Assembly (NCBI GenBank): GCA_964627665.1
Contig: CAZVKG010000002.1
Span: 1-64,000 of the forward strand
DNA length: 64,000 nucleotides
Reading direction: 5' to 3'
Source: UBA1351 sp964627665
GTDB taxonomy: Bacteria; Bacillota; Clostridia; Lachnospirales; Vallitaleaceae
The position numbers and the translations under genes are program-made. Below, in pieces: positions 63,530 through 64,000 of the stretch; position 1 is the stretch's first letter, and every line of letters begins with the position of its first letter. The notes under the pieces were generated by a model, which saw nothing but the letters and a program-made list of their open reading frames with translations, made no database searches and was not told the origin of the DNA.

Positions 63530-64000
63530 TTATTGTATCTTATGTACGGAGCTTAGTCGGTATTTAATCTCGGACTGGATGTATGTTGCCTCGTATGGCG
63601 CCTTAGGATGTTCGATCCGAAACTGTATTTGCCGGGATAAACGATTACCTACTGCTTTTGTATTTACATTAACAGTGGTTATTATATCCATGATTTCTGT
63701 ATATTCTTGACTCCCGTCAAACCCTGTTATAGCAACATCTTCAGGAACGTTGTAATTGTTTTCCGTAAGATATTTATATAAAAATAGGGCGACATAATCG
63801 CTTACACATACGAAAGCTGTAGGCATTGTGGAAAGATTGTTTAAAAAGTCATGTATTTCTTTTTGATATGAGTATATGCCAAGTTTTTTTGTTAAATATA
63901 AATGGGGCTGTATATCAAGTTCGTAGTCCTTTAATGCTAGTAGAAAACCGTTATATCGATCAAGGTTTGTTTGAGCATATTGAATATCTCCTATAAAACC
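63530..64000 (-). CDS. LacI-family regulator, C-terminal sensor part (5' end outside window)
   Basis: The frame stays open to the right edge, so the ATG at 63826 is internal. The 156 visible residues are the end of a periplasmic-binding-protein-like effector domain: IGDIQYAQTNLDRYNGF at the left, MPTAFVCVSDYVALFLYKYL, then VPEDVAITGFDGSQEY, a classic LacI/GalR segment. A conserved TTVNVNTKAVG stretch follows. The DNA-binding domain lies outside. It probably regulates nearby sugar genes such as pgmB and the CE7 esterase. Confidence 0.88.
   Translation of the reverse strand, partial: GFIGDIQYAQTNLDRYNGFLLALKDYELDIQPHLYLTKKLGIYSYQKEIHDFLNNLSTMPTAFVCVSDYVALFLYKYLTENNYNVPEDVAITGFDGSQEYTEIMDIITTVNVNTKAVGNRLSRQIQFRIEHPKAPYEATYIQSEIKYRLSSVHKIQ

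Noticed and set aside
63474..63710. 78-codon plus-strand frame after pgmB
   Set aside because: It runs across the bidirectional terminator and antisense to the LacI gene; no start signal.

Overview
The window is AT-rich, densely packed DNA from a low-GC Gram-positive anaerobe of the class Clostridia. Supporting genes are pyruvate:ferredoxin oxidoreductase, AdhE, a V/A-type ATPase operon, the GlgC/GlgD pair, an AddB-type nuclease subunit, DegV, CheX, a DUF3787 small protein and strong GGAGG ribosome-binding sites. A Lachnospirales/Vallitalea/Petrocella-like lineage is my inference from gene content. I found no rRNA, tRNA, CRISPR array, phage or transposase.

Layout. 1-7.3 kb: the 3' end of adhE; an MpsC-family protein with a CPA2 cation/proton antiporter behind a leader that carries its own terminator; aconitase acnA; a chemoreceptor. 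7.3-9.1 kb: a large palindromic RNA-like element and an ABC-F ATPase on the minus strand. 9.2-15.3 kb: a Gfo/Idh oxidoreductase, then a compact operon of an XRE regulator fused to a CarH-like B12-binding module and two paralogous MutS-like ATPases, converging on an ArsR-type regulator. 15.5-24.1 kb: alpha/beta hydrolase, membrane-anchored MurF-like ligase, DegV, glgC-glgD, cheX, ilvE and asd. 24.1-30.9 kb: a 50-codon DUF3787 gene with a Fur-like box, a second chemoreceptor, a two-component system, an HD-GYP protein and citrate synthase. 30.9-34.1 kb (minus): two GT4 glycosyltransferases and a flippase-like membrane protein, probably for glycolipids. 34.3-42.5 kb: a long closely spaced run holding an amino-acid ABC transporter, DUF3783, UPF0316, a FetAB-like exporter, an SH3 lipoprotein, a GAF protein and a Crp/Fnr regulator. 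42.5-47.9 kb: DUF47-PiT phosphate transport and nifJ. 48-53 kb: metallophosphoesterase, YjbQ, an 89-aa protein and addB. 52.9-61.5 kb: the V/A-ATPase operon. 61.5-64 kb: a second copy of the palindromic element, a CE7 esterase, beta-phosphoglucomutase and the 3' part of a LacI regulator.

The metabolic genes fit fermentation of sugars through PFOR and AdhE, with glycogen storage, a partial TCA branch (citrate synthase plus aconitase) towards glutamate, and ion homeostasis by the V/A-ATPase and an antiporter. The two most unusual items are the XRE/CarH-like B12 regulator with twin MutS-like ATPases (10.3-14.3 kb), and two copies of a roughly 150-200-nt structured element (7325-7472 and 61476-61680). 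These copies keep the same architecture and one internal-loop motif while their basal helices differ in sequence. Many promoters in the window share a TGATA-type extended -10.
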